From NCBI GenBank assembly GCA_045598325.1, contig JAZLLT010000057.1:1-64000 (forward strand): DNA of 64,000 nucleotides, in the 5' to 3' direction. How positions within the stretch are numbered: the first letter of the stretch is position 1; each line of letters starts with the position of its first letter. The notes beneath the pieces are model-generated. The model was not told the DNA's origin, did not search any database, and was given only the letters and a program-made list of their open reading frames with translations. This stretch comes from RUG14130 sp045598325. GTDB lineage: Bacteria; Bacillota; Clostridia; Christensenellales; Aristaeellaceae. Shown piece after piece: positions 8,695 through 17,066 of the stretch. The position numbers were made by a program, and so were the translations under genes.

Positions 8695-10321
8695 TAAGGT
8701 CTGTGAGATTCAAAACGATTTCCGCCTTTTCGGACGATTCTTTCTCAAATGAAAAATCGGCATACGGACTTCCGGCAACGGATATGGATACAAACGGCAT
8801 CTCTTTACCGTTTACGGTTACGGAGATACAGTTCTTTCCTTCGGGGAGCAGGATATGGGCATCAATCCGTTTTGACGGCGCGACAATCAGATACTGCATC
8901 ACATTCCCGATCATCTCATAGCGCACATCTACATGGATGTGGCTTTTTTCATAACCCGTCACATAGCGCAGACAGGTATATTCGGTAACGATCCAGCGGG
9001 GCGCAAAACCCAATACATTGAATTTGCAGCCCTTGTCCGTGATGCCTGCGAGTCCTTCTTCGATCGCTTTCAAAATCGCCGCGGCACCCCAGCCGCTGGG
9101 ACCCGAGCCGATGCTGACGGGACCGCCGTTCCTGCCGTAGAGGAAATAGATGGCTTTGTCCTGTTTCCACATTTCCGTGAGGCGGCGGATGATATCATAA
9201 CCATACGCTTCATATCCGTTTCGGAAGGAAGCGAGCGCCAGTTCTCCTGCCGTAAAGGGGGAGAGCGCGCCGTTCACATACTTGCCCGCAGGATATTCCT
9301 TGAACGACGGATAAGGCGGGTCGATGGTGAAAAACTCGCAGAATGTGCCGCTTGTTTCTCTTCGCTTTCTGTACTCCTCGATAATGGAACGGGACTGAAA
9401 CAGATCAGTGACGCCGCGATTCATGTCGTAGGTGTTGGATAAAGACAGACGCTCGTTTTCCTTGTCATCGAGCGGCGCGCAGGAGACGGGCAACTGATGA
9501 ATGAAAAACCCGCCGTTCCACAGATGGAGGAACATATTGCCGCGCAGGGTTTCGGCGCGTTTCCTCCATTCCTCCGCACGGTTGATGCCGAGCATTTCAT
9601 TGAATTGAGCAAGAACCAGCATTGCCGCGTACACACCGGAATTATCCCCGTGCATGACGCAGAGTTCATCCTGATAGACCCGGCGGTCATACTGCGAGCG
9701 GGCGTTGTCGGTGAAATCCCATGTATCGATGGTATAGGGACGGACGCAGAGCCCCAAATCGCTGTTCCAACGCTTCGGGTCGCTTGTCTGGTAATCGATC
9801 CCTTTTTCGAGTGCGGGCAGGATGCGGCGGACATATTCCGCGTCGCCGTTTACCTGATAGACGATTTTTGCATAGAGTACCATCAGATACTCCACATCCG
9901 CTTCCAGTTCAAGGCGCACCATCGAAAGATTATCTTCGGGGAATAACTTGTAACAGTCCTCGTTTACCATCTTCCAGTGGTAATCATCCATCTGCTTGAT
10001 GAGTTCGAAAAAGAATCCTTTTTCCGTCTGATGATCCAGCAGGAAGTCATAGAAACTGTGGTCGTCATACTCCCAGTGCTTGAATACCTCATACATGTAA
10101 TAGCAGTCACGGATCCAGTTGTGATTGCAGAGAAGTACTTTCCCGTCGATAAGCAGGAGCCTTCGCTCATTACGCACGGTATCGCGGAGCGCCTCCATAT
10201 AAAGCCCGAGGTCGGGGGAGACCGTGTTCAAAAAACAGGGGTATTCGATTTCGGGGTTGTTGTAAGTCCCGTTTTTTACTTCACCGCATTTGAGAGAAGG
10301 GAGCGGATGTGAGAAGTTCAT
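8681..10321 (-). CDS. six-hairpin glycosidase-like protein
   Basis: 546 residues from ATG 10321, which has a perfect AGGAGG 4 bp upstream and overlaps the stop of the preceding gene as ATGA; upstream in-frame ATGs lack this site. Helix-rich (alpha/alpha)6 toroid pattern: N-H-N-W-I-R-D-C-Y near residue 66, a regular series of helices with E-x-x-A-D-V-E-Y-L, and C-terminal GPSGWGAAAILKAIEEGLAG, a pattern seen in GH63/GH78/GH116-like and debranching enzymes. A small beta domain ends the protein. No signal peptide, so cytoplasmic. Translational coupling to the GH106-like gene suggests they act on the same glycan, probably rhamnose-containing. Precise family not assignable. Confidence 0.65.
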   Translation of the reverse strand: MNFSHPLPSLKCGEVKNGTYNNPEIEYPCFLNTVSPDLGLYMEALRDTVRNERRLLLIDGKVLLCNHNWIRDCYYMYEVFKHWEYDDHSFYDFLLDHQTEKGFFFELIKQMDDYHWKMVNEDCYKLFPEDNLSMVRLELEADVEYLMVLYAKIVYQVNGDAEYVRRILPALEKGIDYQTSDPKRWNSDLGLCVRPYTIDTWDFTDNARSQYDRRVYQDELCVMHGDNSGVYAAMLVLAQFNEMLGINRAEEWRKRAETLRGNMFLHLWNGGFFIHQLPVSCAPLDDKENERLSLSNTYDMNRGVTDLFQSRSIIEEYRKRRETSGTFCEFFTIDPPYPSFKEYPAGKYVNGALSPFTAGELALASFRNGYEAYGYDIIRRLTEMWKQDKAIYFLYGRNGGPVSIGSGPSGWGAAAILKAIEEGLAGITDKGCKFNVLGFAPRWIVTEYTCLRYVTGYEKSHIHVDVRYEMIGNVMQYLIVAPSKRIDAHILLPEGKNCISVTVNGKEMPFVSISVAGSPYADFSFEKESSEKAEIVLNLTDLIENN

Positions 10322-12822
10322 GTTTCCTCCTGAATTGTCGTAAGCCATTCGGGTGCTTCGAGAATGCCGACTTTGCGGCCCTGCGTCATTGCGACGGAGA
10401 CCCAGTACGGCTGTTCACCTTTGTATATGGAAAGATCGCCGAACATCGGACAGATGGAAGTGGTGAGGACAACAGACAGTTTGTGCCATCCGGAAGGAAC
10501 CTCATCGGGAACGGACCATTCCCACGGCGCCCAGCAGCGCGGCCCGAGACTGCGGCCGTCCAGAAAAACTTCCGTGCAGGCGCAGTCGGTATTCAGCCGC
10601 AGCACCCTGCCTTTTCCTGCACGAATGGAAACGGACATCTCGTATGTGAGGGTACCGGTATAGTCGGGCGCGCCGGCGATCGGGCCGAATGAAGCCTGCG
10701 GCATCCGTACATCAAGCCTAATCGTTCCGTCTTCCTTTTTTTCGCAGGAAAATGCTCCGCAAAGAAATGCGGACGGCAGAAAACGGCAGTCCACGGCGGC
10801 AGGAGCGTTTTTCACGGGCTCATAGACGCCGGATATGGTGGAGGAAGTGATGTACCTGTAATCCACATCGCACGGCAATGTCGTGATGCGGTGGATCCCT
10901 TTTTTTAGCGTAAAAGGTGCGCTCATTCTGTAAAGCGGACTGAAACCGTCCGGAAGACGGGTATCCGCGTAAGCACATGCGATATGCTGCCCGTCAAGAG
11001 CGAGCGACACGGGATCGGGATCGTTCCTCTTAATCAGGCGGACATCGGGCAGATCTTCTGTCACTTCAAGGACGATCTGCGGCTGCTTCATCGTATATGC
11101 GAGACGAATAAGGTTTTCCCGTGCAAGCGATATGCGGAGATCTTTTGTTTCGGCTCTCCCGAGAGAAACGGGCATTTTGTCTCCGAAACCGGGAAGATAT
11201 CCGTCAAACACGCCGTTTCCCAACAAACGAACCTTGCTTTCGTTTTCTCCGAGGCGTACGGTCAGCAGACGGTCGTGCGCATCTGTTCCCGAAAGATCCA
11301 CAAGCGTAAAATGTCCGTCATCCCACGAACGCACCAGAATATCGCGCGTCTCGATGCTGTTCTCGGAAATGACCAGTTTGCGCGGTACGACACGGCAGAG
11401 ATATCCGGCGAAAGCCTCCGTATCTTTGAAATAGTTTTCCGTACCTTCAAGAAAGCAGCCGTCCTGCGTTACCGAAATCACGGGGACATCCGATTTTTCA
11501 TCTTCGTCAATATACAGATACTGCACCTGATGCCGTACAAGGCTTTCGAGAAGCGACACCAACCGCTTCCCGGTTTCGGCTTCATCGGATGTATTGGCAA
11601 CGCGCATCAGAAGTGTTGAAGGGAAACGCAGCCGTACTTGCGGTTTGTAAGGACGGCGGGCGGCAGCCGCGGCTTCTTTGACTGTTTTCAGAAGTTCGGG
11701 GTAATGAACAAAGTTGGGATTGGTCTGACTGATGGGATAGTAGTAGCAGGGTTTGCCCCAATTGCCCTTTGGGTCGAGTGCGGCGACGCCGATCACATAA
11801 TGATCCACGCCGAAGCAGGCAGTTGTCCAGATGATCGTCCGCATTTCGCCAAGCGGCATATCGGTCGGTGAAACAGAGAACAGTTCCGCGAGTTGTCCGT
11901 CTCTTTTCCTGCCCGCGTACTGCACGACGGACAGAGCGGACAATTCCATATTGTGCGCGTTCAGAGTATGGCGGGATGCGGTTTCATCCATTCCGGGGAG
12001 CGTGAATGCGGAAAGCATCCTGAGCGGATTTCCGTTATAATGGACTGTAGTGTCAGCGCGCTCTTCCATGAGATGTCCGGTTAGATAGATTCCGTGTGCC
12101 TCACACCACTCGGCGATTTGACCGATATAGATCCTCCGCATACGGTTTCCCATGATGCGGTAGTAATGTTCCCAAAGGCAAGAGGGCGTGTCACCGTTCA
12201 GATGGCGGATCACATCGCACCGGAAATCACTTCCGCAGACAGCCCGGTATTCGGATTCGAGACCTTCATACCATGACAGGCGGAACGATTCTTTATCCAC
12301 TTCCTCAAAAAAAGTGCCCAAACGGGTATAGTATGCAAAACTCGGTTCGTCCGTGTAGATCGCGGTGATGACCGATCCGAAATAAGGTTTGAGTGTCCCA
12401 TAGTATCTTTCGTGTGTGAGAGAAATGAACCGCGCCACGACATCGGGATTCAGAATATCGGAACCGATGCGATTGCGTACGACGCGGGTGGAATAACCTT
12501 CCGCGGTTTTCTCAAACACAAGCGCGTTGGGGTAAAATTCTTCGTGTCCCTGCGTCACCTGTCCGCGGCAGTTGCCGGAGGGAAAGTTATATTCATCATA
12601 AAGCCAGATGTGCATGTGAAGATCCGCGGCGATTTGCACGGTGTATTTCACGAACTCCATCCACTCATCGGACATATATTCGATTTCCAGACCCGTGCGG
12701 GGATAGATGAGGAACTGATCGATGCCCACGGATTTGTAGGAAGAAAGAACTTCCCGCATACGCTTTCTGTCCGGTTTTCCCGTAATGGCGCCCATGGGGA
12801 TCAAGGGGCTGGTTCCGTGCAT
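10318..12822 (-). CDS. GH106-like alpha-L-rhamnosidase
   Basis: 834 residues from ATG 12822, chosen because GGAGG lies 6 bp upstream. The N-terminal barrel shows motifs of the Glyco_hydro_106 family: I-P-M-G-A-I-T, G-I-D-Q-F-L-I-Y-P-R-T-G-L, H-M-H-I-W-L-Y-D-E-Y-N-F-P-S-G and A-I-Y-T-D-E-P-S-F, the last two carrying acidic residues likely to be catalytic. The C-terminal third looks like a galactose-binding-type beta sandwich (LNTDCACTEVFLDGRSLGPR). The family releases alpha-L-rhamnose from plant or bacterial polysaccharides. At 834 residues it is shorter than many GH106 enzymes. No signal peptide seen. First gene of a minus-strand operon driven from 12878. Confidence 0.7.
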   Translation of the reverse strand: MHGTSPLIPMGAITGKPDRKRMREVLSSYKSVGIDQFLIYPRTGLEIEYMSDEWMEFVKYTVQIAADLHMHIWLYDEYNFPSGNCRGQVTQGHEEFYPNALVFEKTAEGYSTRVVRNRIGSDILNPDVVARFISLTHERYYGTLKPYFGSVITAIYTDEPSFAYYTRLGTFFEEVDKESFRLSWYEGLESEYRAVCGSDFRCDVIRHLNGDTPSCLWEHYYRIMGNRMRRIYIGQIAEWCEAHGIYLTGHLMEERADTTVHYNGNPLRMLSAFTLPGMDETASRHTLNAHNMELSALSVVQYAGRKRDGQLAELFSVSPTDMPLGEMRTIIWTTACFGVDHYVIGVAALDPKGNWGKPCYYYPISQTNPNFVHYPELLKTVKEAAAAARRPYKPQVRLRFPSTLLMRVANTSDEAETGKRLVSLLESLVRHQVQYLYIDEDEKSDVPVISVTQDGCFLEGTENYFKDTEAFAGYLCRVVPRKLVISENSIETRDILVRSWDDGHFTLVDLSGTDAHDRLLTVRLGENESKVRLLGNGVFDGYLPGFGDKMPVSLGRAETKDLRISLARENLIRLAYTMKQPQIVLEVTEDLPDVRLIKRNDPDPVSLALDGQHIACAYADTRLPDGFSPLYRMSAPFTLKKGIHRITTLPCDVDYRYITSSTISGVYEPVKNAPAAVDCRFLPSAFLCGAFSCEKKEDGTIRLDVRMPQASFGPIAGAPDYTGTLTYEMSVSIRAGKGRVLRLNTDCACTEVFLDGRSLGPRCWAPWEWSVPDEVPSGWHKLSVVLTTSICPMFGDLSIYKGEQPYWVSVAMTQGRKVGILEAPEWLTTIQEET

Positions 12823-12849
12823 AACATACCTCCAAAGAGAACTGAGTCT

Positions 12850-12878
12850 ATTATAGCACCACGGCTCAGACGCTTCAA
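12850..12878 (-). promoter_or_regulatory. sigma-A promoter of the GH106 operon
   Basis: Minus strand: TTGAAG (12873-12878), 17-bp spacer, TATAAT (12850-12855). The -10 ends 28 bp before the chosen start codon. Its -35 lies 19 bp from the -35 of the divergent promoter. Confidence 0.85.
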
Positions 12879-12897
12879 GAACCTTGTTCAAATATCC

Positions 12898-12926
12898 TTG
12901 CGCAAAGGTACGCTCCGTGCTATAAT
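12898..12926 (+). promoter_or_regulatory. sigma-A promoter with TTGCGCAA palindrome
   Basis: -35 TTGCGC (12898-12903), 17-bp spacer, TATAAT (12921-12926). The 8-bp palindrome TTGCGCAA (12898-12905) covers the -35. A CG-centred palindrome of this kind is typical of LacI-family sugar repressor sites, so control by a sugar-sensing repressor is a reasonable inference. Drives the leader ORF and SGNH gene. Confidence 0.75.
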
Positions 12927-12954
12927 ACGCTCAACAGTAGACGGAGGGATGCAT

Positions 12955-13020
12955 ATGAAAGCGCGTTATCTTTCTATGGTGAATACTGCCGATTTTGAGC
13001 TTATTGAGCAAATAATGTAA
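12955..13020 (+). CDS. 21-codon leader ORF
   Basis: A short ORF, MKARYLSMVNTADFELIEQI plus M, ends TAA at 13020. GGAGGG lies 6 bp before ATG 12955, ideal spacing, and a good promoter lies 28 bp further up. An in-frame ATG at 12949 is too close to that site. It ends 28 bp before the SGNH hydrolase start, which has its own GGGGAGG site. No run of one amino acid and no terminator follows, so classic attenuation is not indicated. It may be a leader peptide, a small functional peptide, or the remnant of a decayed gene. Confidence 0.5.
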   Translation: MKARYLSMVNTADFELIEQIM

Positions 13021-13048
13021 ACAAAAATGGAAGGCAGGGGGAGGAAAA

Positions 13049-13684
13049 ATGAAGCGGATCCTTTTTCAGGGCGATTCGATCACGGATGTAAAGCGTGACA
13101 GGGAAGACGACAGATACATGGGCAGCGGTTATCCCATCGATGTGGCGGGCACGATCGGCTGCGACCATCCGGGTGAGTATGAGTTCATCAATCGCGGAGT
13201 CAGCGGCTTCCGTATCGTAGACATGTATGCGGCAATCAAACGGGACATCATCAATTTGAATCCCGATATCCTGAGCATTCTCATCGGTATCAACGGGGTC
13301 TGGCATGAGATCACCCGTCATAACGGTGTATCCGCCGGGAAGTACGAAAAGATCTACTGCATGATGCTGGATGAAATCAAAGAAGCGCTTCCAGATGTGA
13401 AACTGGTCATTCTGGAGCCCTTTGTACTGTACGGTTCCGTTACCTGTCCCTGCGAGGAATATCCGGACAGATGGGAGACCTATTCGCGGGAGACGCCTCT
13501 GCGCAGAGAAGCGGCGAAAAGAGTGGCTGAAAAATACGGAGCTATCTTCGTGCCGCTGCAGGAGAAATTCGATGAATCCTGCAAGAAAGCGCCAGCGGAT
13601 TACTGGCTCATTGACGGCGTTCATCCGACGGTTGTCGGACACCAACTGATCGCAAGGGCGTGGCTCGACGCGGTAAAATTGTAA
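13049..13684 (+). CDS. SGNH/GDSL-type esterase
   Basis: 211 residues, usual for a single SGNH domain. Block I GDSIT (Ser10 nucleophile), block II G-V-S-G (oxyanion Gly), block III G-I-N-G-V-W-H-E (Asn), block V D-G-V-H-P (Asp and His of the triad). Such enzymes remove acetyl or other acyl groups from sugars. No signal peptide. Its divergent position from a GH106/six-hairpin operon suggests deacetylation of the same glycan. Terminator follows directly. Confidence 0.9.
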   Translation: MKRILFQGDSITDVKRDREDDRYMGSGYPIDVAGTIGCDHPGEYEFINRGVSGFRIVDMYAAIKRDIINLNPDILSILIGINGVWHEITRHNGVSAGKYEKIYCMMLDEIKEALPDVKLVILEPFVLYGSVTCPCEEYPDRWETYSRETPLRREAAKRVAEKYGAIFVPLQEKFDESCKKAPADYWLIDGVHPTVVGHQLIARAWLDAVKL

Positions 13685-13689
13685 AACAG

Positions 13690-13724
13690 AAAGACCGGCG
13701 GATGGATTCCGGCGGTCTTTTTCT
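13690..13724 (+). terminator. terminator of the SGNH gene
   Basis: Stem AAAGACCG / CGGTCTTT continues inward with one mismatch and three more pairs, followed by TTTTTC. Confidence 0.85.
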
Positions 13725-13730
13725 AAACAC

Positions 13731-13757
13731 AAAAACAGCGTCCGCCGAAGCGGACGC
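13731..13757 (-). terminator. terminator of gapA
   Basis: Stem CGTCCGC / GCGGACG with a CGAA centre (TTCG on the minus strand) at 13739-13756. On the minus strand a TGTTTTT tract follows, 24 bp after the gapA stop. Confidence 0.85.
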
Positions 13758-13780
13758 CGTCTTGAATACTTTCGAATGAA

Positions 13781-14809
13781 TTACTTCAGTTCGGAGAAGT
13801 ACTTAATGGTGCGGACCATCTGAGAAACATAGGAGTTCTCGTTGTCGTACCAGGACACAACCTGAACCTGAGTCTTGCCTTCGCCGGCGGGGAGAACCAT
13901 GGTCTGGGTGGCATCGAACAGGGAGCCGAAGCGCATGCCGATGATATCGGAAGAAACGATTTCGTCGGTGTTGTAGCCGAAGGATTCGGTGGCTTCTGCC
14001 TTCATCTGAGCATTGACCTCATCAACGGTGACAACCTTGTTGACGACGGCGTTCAGGATGGTGGTGGATCCGGTGGGGGTGGGAACGCGCTGGGCAGCGC
14101 CGATCAGTTTACCCTTCAGCTCGGGGATGACCAGGCCGATAGCCTTGGCAGCGCCGGTGCTGTTGGGAACGATGTTGGCGGCACCTGCACGGGAGCGACG
14201 GAGGTCACCCTTGCGCTGGGGGCCATCAAGGATCATCTGATCGCCGGTGTAGGCGTGGATGGTGCACATGATACCGGACTCGATGGGAGCCAGATCGTTC
14301 AGAGCCTTGGCCATGGGGGCGAGGCAGTTGGTGGTGCAGGAAGCGGCGGAGATGATGGTATCATCAGCCTTCAGGGTGGTGTGGTTTACATTGTAAACGA
14401 TGGTGGGCAGATCGTTGCCGGCGGGGGCGGAGATAACAACCTTGCGGGCGCCTGCGTCGATATGAGCCTGGCTCTTTTCCTTGGAGGTGTAGAAGCCGGT
14501 GCACACGAGAACAACATCAACACCCAGCATGCCCCAGGGGCAATCTGCCGCGTTCTTCTCGGCATAGATCTTGATTTCCTTGCCATCAACAACGATGGAA
14601 TCTTCGGTGGCTTCGACGGTGTGGAGGTTCTCGCCGATCTTTCCGCAGTAGGAGCCCTGAGCGGTATCATACTTCAGAAGGTGAGCGAGCATCTTGGGGG
14701 AAGTCAGGTCGTTGATAGCGACAACTTCGTAACCCTCAGCGCCGAACATCTGACGGAAAGCCAGACGGCCGATACGACCGAAACCATTAATAGCAACTTT
14801 AACAGCCAT
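13781..14809 (-). CDS. gapA: glyceraldehyde-3-phosphate dehydrogenase, type I
   Basis: 342 residues. NAD-binding INGFGRIGRL at 7-16, Asp34 in AINDLTSP (favours NAD over NADP), active-site SAASCTTNCLAP with Cys158, and the C-terminal SWYDNENSYVSQMV. It converts glyceraldehyde 3-phosphate to 1,3-bisphosphoglycerate in cytoplasmic glycolysis. ATG 14809 has AGGAGG 9 bp upstream. Biased codons point to high expression. Monocistronic: own promoter, an unusual dyad in the 5' leader and own terminator; no cggR, pgk or tpi beside it. Confidence 0.98.
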   Translation of the reverse strand: MAVKVAINGFGRIGRLAFRQMFGAEGYEVVAINDLTSPKMLAHLLKYDTAQGSYCGKIGENLHTVEATEDSIVVDGKEIKIYAEKNAADCPWGMLGVDVVLVCTGFYTSKEKSQAHIDAGARKVVISAPAGNDLPTIVYNVNHTTLKADDTIISAASCTTNCLAPMAKALNDLAPIESGIMCTIHAYTGDQMILDGPQRKGDLRRSRAGAANIVPNSTGAAKAIGLVIPELKGKLIGAAQRVPTPTGSTTILNAVVNKVVTVDEVNAQMKAEATESFGYNTDEIVSSDIIGMRFGSLFDATQTMVLPAGEGKTQVQVVSWYDNENSYVSQMVRTIKYFSELK

Positions 14810-14830
14810 GGGAAATCCCTCCTAAATTTG

Positions 14831-14857
14831 GGTGCATGAAAGATCTTTTCATACACC
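14831..14857 (-). promoter_or_regulatory. dyad in the gapA leader (operator or RNA hairpin)
   Basis: Arms of 11 bp, GGTGCATGAAA and TTTCATACACC, match at 10 of 11 positions around a 5-bp centre GATCT. It lies at about +10 to +35 of the predicted gapA transcript, upstream of the Shine-Dalgarno. Position and symmetry suit a roadblock operator; in RNA it would form a stable stem-loop. Confidence 0.6.
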
Positions 14858-14872
14858 TTATTTTACAGATAC

Positions 14873-14901
14873 ATTTTAGCCTGCTCCCTGTGAAATGACA
14901 A
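14873..14901 (-). promoter_or_regulatory. sigma-A promoter of gapA
   Basis: Minus strand: TTGTCA (14896-14901), 17-bp spacer, TAAAAT (14873-14878). Confidence 0.8.
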
Positions 14902-15016
14902 GTGCTTTTGTGTAAAATATCGGGTCATTCGGTAAATGGAAGACGAAAATGGGCGGAAAGATGCGTTTTAATAAAGATTTTATATAGGGAAAGTGCCTAT
15001 TTTGTGCCGCAATGTG
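14902..15016. other. intergenic spacer between divergent gapA and rimP promoters
   Basis: The full gapA-rimP gap (14810-15147, 338 bp) holds the two divergent promoters, the gapA leader dyad and two rimP leader hairpins, each listed separately. The central part is AT-rich and I see no gene, RNA or repeat in it. Confidence 0.6.
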
Positions 15017-15045
15017 TTGAAATCGGGGAAAAATGATGCTATAAT
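15017..15045 (+). promoter_or_regulatory. sigma-A promoter of the rimP-infB operon
   Basis: TTGAAA (15017-15022), 17-bp spacer, TATAAT (15040-15045). The leader to the rimP start is about 95 bases. Confidence 0.85.
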
Positions 15046-15069
15046 ATCCAATGTAATGGTAAACAGATG

Positions 15070-15115
15070 CTGTGGTTATGAGACACAGTTTTTTAGGCGT
15101 GCCCGACCGGCGCGC
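15070..15115 (+). terminator. terminator-like leader hairpin plus second stem before rimP
   Basis: First stem CTGTG / CACAG (15070-15074, 15084-15088) is followed at once by TTTTTT, the layout of a weak intrinsic terminator. A second stem GCGTGCC / GGCGCGC (15097-15103, 15109-15115) follows. A terminator in the leader of the operon that encodes NusA suggests feedback on elongation; this is inference. Confidence 0.45.
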
Positions 15116-15147
15116 GTTTCTGTTAATTAAAACACGGGGGCAATCAA

Positions 15148-15630
15148 TTGCAGAATACGAATGCTCAGATCGCGCGCCTTGAGAAGGCTGCGATGAAACT
15201 CGCCGGAGAGATGAATCTCGAGTATATCGACACCGAGATCGTCAAAGAACCCGGCGGGCGCTTTTTGCGTATTTATGTCGATAATGAAGAAGGGATCTCG
15301 CTCAACGAACTGGAAACCTTCCACAAGGCGATCCGCGGCGAAACCGATGACATCGACTATGACTACATGGAAGTCTCTTCTCCCGGTGCGGACAGACCGC
15401 TGAAGAAGCCCCGCGATTTCGAACGCGCGATGGGGCTTGAAGTGGAACTGAAACTTTATACGCCCCTTGACGGCGTCAAACAGTTCCGCGGCATTCTTTC
15501 CGGATACGAAGACGGAATCATTACTCTTCTGATGAACGGCGAAAACAAATCTTTCGAACAGAAAGCGGTTGCCGTCATCCGCCCTTACATTGATGTTGAA
15601 AGCGAACTTGAAGCGAGCAAAGACATATAA
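15148..15630 (+). CDS. rimP: ribosome maturation factor RimP
   Basis: 160 residues, starting at TTG 15148 with GGGGG 7 bp upstream; no ATG fits. N-terminal domain contains the family's GGRFLRIYVDNEEGISLNE and MEVSSPGADRPL (about 77-88), followed by an Sm-like C-terminal domain. RimP assists maturation of the 30S subunit. First gene of the conserved rimP-nusA-ylxR-ylxQ-infB operon, which confirms the call. Confidence 0.95.
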   Translation: MQNTNAQIARLEKAAMKLAGEMNLEYIDTEIVKEPGGRFLRIYVDNEEGISLNELETFHKAIRGETDDIDYDYMEVSSPGADRPLKKPRDFERAMGLEVELKLYTPLDGVKQFRGILSGYEDGIITLLMNGENKSFEQKAVAVIRPYIDVESELEASKDI

Positions 15631-15658
15631 AAATTGAATAGTCACAGGAGGAATCAAC

Positions 15659-16780
15659 ATGGCAAAGAAAGCAGCGCAGCCCGTACAGGAGCAGAACGAA
15701 GTGCTCCTCGCAATCAAGGAACTGGCAAAAGAAAAGAAGATCAACGAGGATGTACTCTTCAGCAAGATCGAAGCAGCCCTCGTATCCGCATATAAAAAGG
15801 AATACGGCAAGACCGACAATGTCTCCGCCGTTATCGACCGTAGCACCGGCAATATCGAAGTGCTCGCCCGCAAGACCATCGTGGAATCCGTGGAAGACGA
15901 AGTGGTGGAGATTTCTCTTACCGAAGTCCGCGCGAAATATCCCGAACTTTCAAACTATGAACTTGGCGACCTTGTTGAGGTTCCCACTATGCCCGGACAG
16001 TTCGGTCGCATTGCAGCCCAGACCGCAAAGCAGGTCATCGTGCAGTCCATCCGTGAAGCGGAGCGCGGTTCCATCGCGGAAGAGTTCTCCGACAAGGAAA
16101 ACGAGATCCTCACCGCCATTGTTGAGCGCGTGGATGCCGAAAAGGCTTATGTGGAACTCGGCAGGACCCTCGGTGTTCTCGACCGTTCCCAGATGATTCC
16201 CGGCGAAGAAATCAAAGCGGGCGACAGACTGAAGGTCTATGTACTGGAAGTCAACAAGAACCTCAAGGATTATCCCGTTGTCGTTTCCAGAACGCATACC
16301 GGTCTTGTAAAGAGACTGTTCGAACTGGAAGTGCCCGAGATCCGCAGCGGCGAAGTGCTCATCAAGTCCATCACCCGTGAAGCCGGAAGCCGCACGAAGA
16401 TGGCAGTCTATTCCGCCAACCGCGACATCGAGCCCGTCGGCGCGTGCGTCGGTCCCAGAAGCACCCGTGTTGATAATGTAGTCAACGAACTCAAGATGGA
16501 AAAGGTGGACATCATCAAGTGGTCCTCCGATCCCAAGGAATACATTGCTTCCGCTCTGAGCCCAGCCCGCGTCAATATGGTCATGATCACCGAGGGTGAA
16601 AAAATCGCGCATGTGGTCGTACCCGACAACCAGCTGTCCCTCGCCATCGGCAAGGAAGGACAAAATGCCCGTCTCGCCGCGAAACTGACCGGTTGGAAGA
16701 TCGACATCAAGTCCCAGTCCCAGATGGATGAAGCAATTGCAAAGGCGAAGGACGAAGAGGCCGAAGGAGAAAATGCTTAA
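15659..16780 (+). CDS. nusA: transcription termination/antitermination protein NusA
   Basis: 373 residues, the Firmicutes length without the C-terminal acidic repeats of enterobacteria. The RNA-polymerase-binding N-domain is followed by an S1 domain (about 130-200), KH1 (ending near SREAGSRTKMAV) and KH2 (VPDNQLSLAIGKEGQNARLA, about 325-344). It binds RNA polymerase and nascent RNA, controlling pausing and termination. AGGAGG precedes ATG 15659 at 8 bp. Its last 8 bases overlap the start of ylxR. Confidence 0.97.
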   Translation: MAKKAAQPVQEQNEVLLAIKELAKEKKINEDVLFSKIEAALVSAYKKEYGKTDNVSAVIDRSTGNIEVLARKTIVESVEDEVVEISLTEVRAKYPELSNYELGDLVEVPTMPGQFGRIAAQTAKQVIVQSIREAERGSIAEEFSDKENEILTAIVERVDAEKAYVELGRTLGVLDRSQMIPGEEIKAGDRLKVYVLEVNKNLKDYPVVVSRTHTGLVKRLFELEVPEIRSGEVLIKSITREAGSRTKMAVYSANRDIEPVGACVGPRSTRVDNVVNELKMEKVDIIKWSSDPKEYIASALSPARVNMVMITEGEKIAHVVVPDNQLSLAIGKEGQNARLAAKLTGWKIDIKSQSQMDEAIAKAKDEEAEGENA

Positions 16781-17066
16781 GCCCAAGAAAATTCCCATGC
16801 GCATGTGTGTCGCATGCCATGAAATGAAGCCCAAAAAGGAACTGCAGCGCATCGTCCGCTCGCCCGAAGGCATCGTAAGTATCGACATGACGGGAAAAGC
16901 CGCAGGACGCGGAGCCTATGTGTGCGCCAGCATCGAATGTCTCAAAAAGGCGCGCAAAAGCAAGGCTCTGGAGCGGAAGTTCGAAGCGCCCATCGGAAGC
17001 GAAGTGTACGACGAGTTGGAACTGAAATTCGCGTCTCTTCCGCCCGCGGAGGAAACCGATGCCTGA
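16773..17066 (+). CDS. ylxR: YlxR family RNA-binding protein (DUF448)
   Basis: 97 residues from ATG 16773, chosen because GGAG lies 7 bp upstream and it gives the usual length. Family motif RMCVACHEMKPKKELQRIVR near the N-terminus and G-R-G-A-Y-V-C in the middle. YlxR binds RNA; in some Firmicutes it also affects transcription. It overlaps nusA by 8 bases and the next gene by 8, so translation is coupled. Confidence 0.93.
   Translation: MLKPKKIPMRMCVACHEMKPKKELQRIVRSPEGIVSIDMTGKAAGRGAYVCASIECLKKARKSKALERKFEAPIGSEVYDELELKFASLPPAEETDA

Noticed and set aside
14890..14903. Rex-like site overlapping the gapA -35 (TTGTCATTTCACAG)
   Set aside because: Half-sites are too short and wrongly spaced for the 18-bp Rex consensus.
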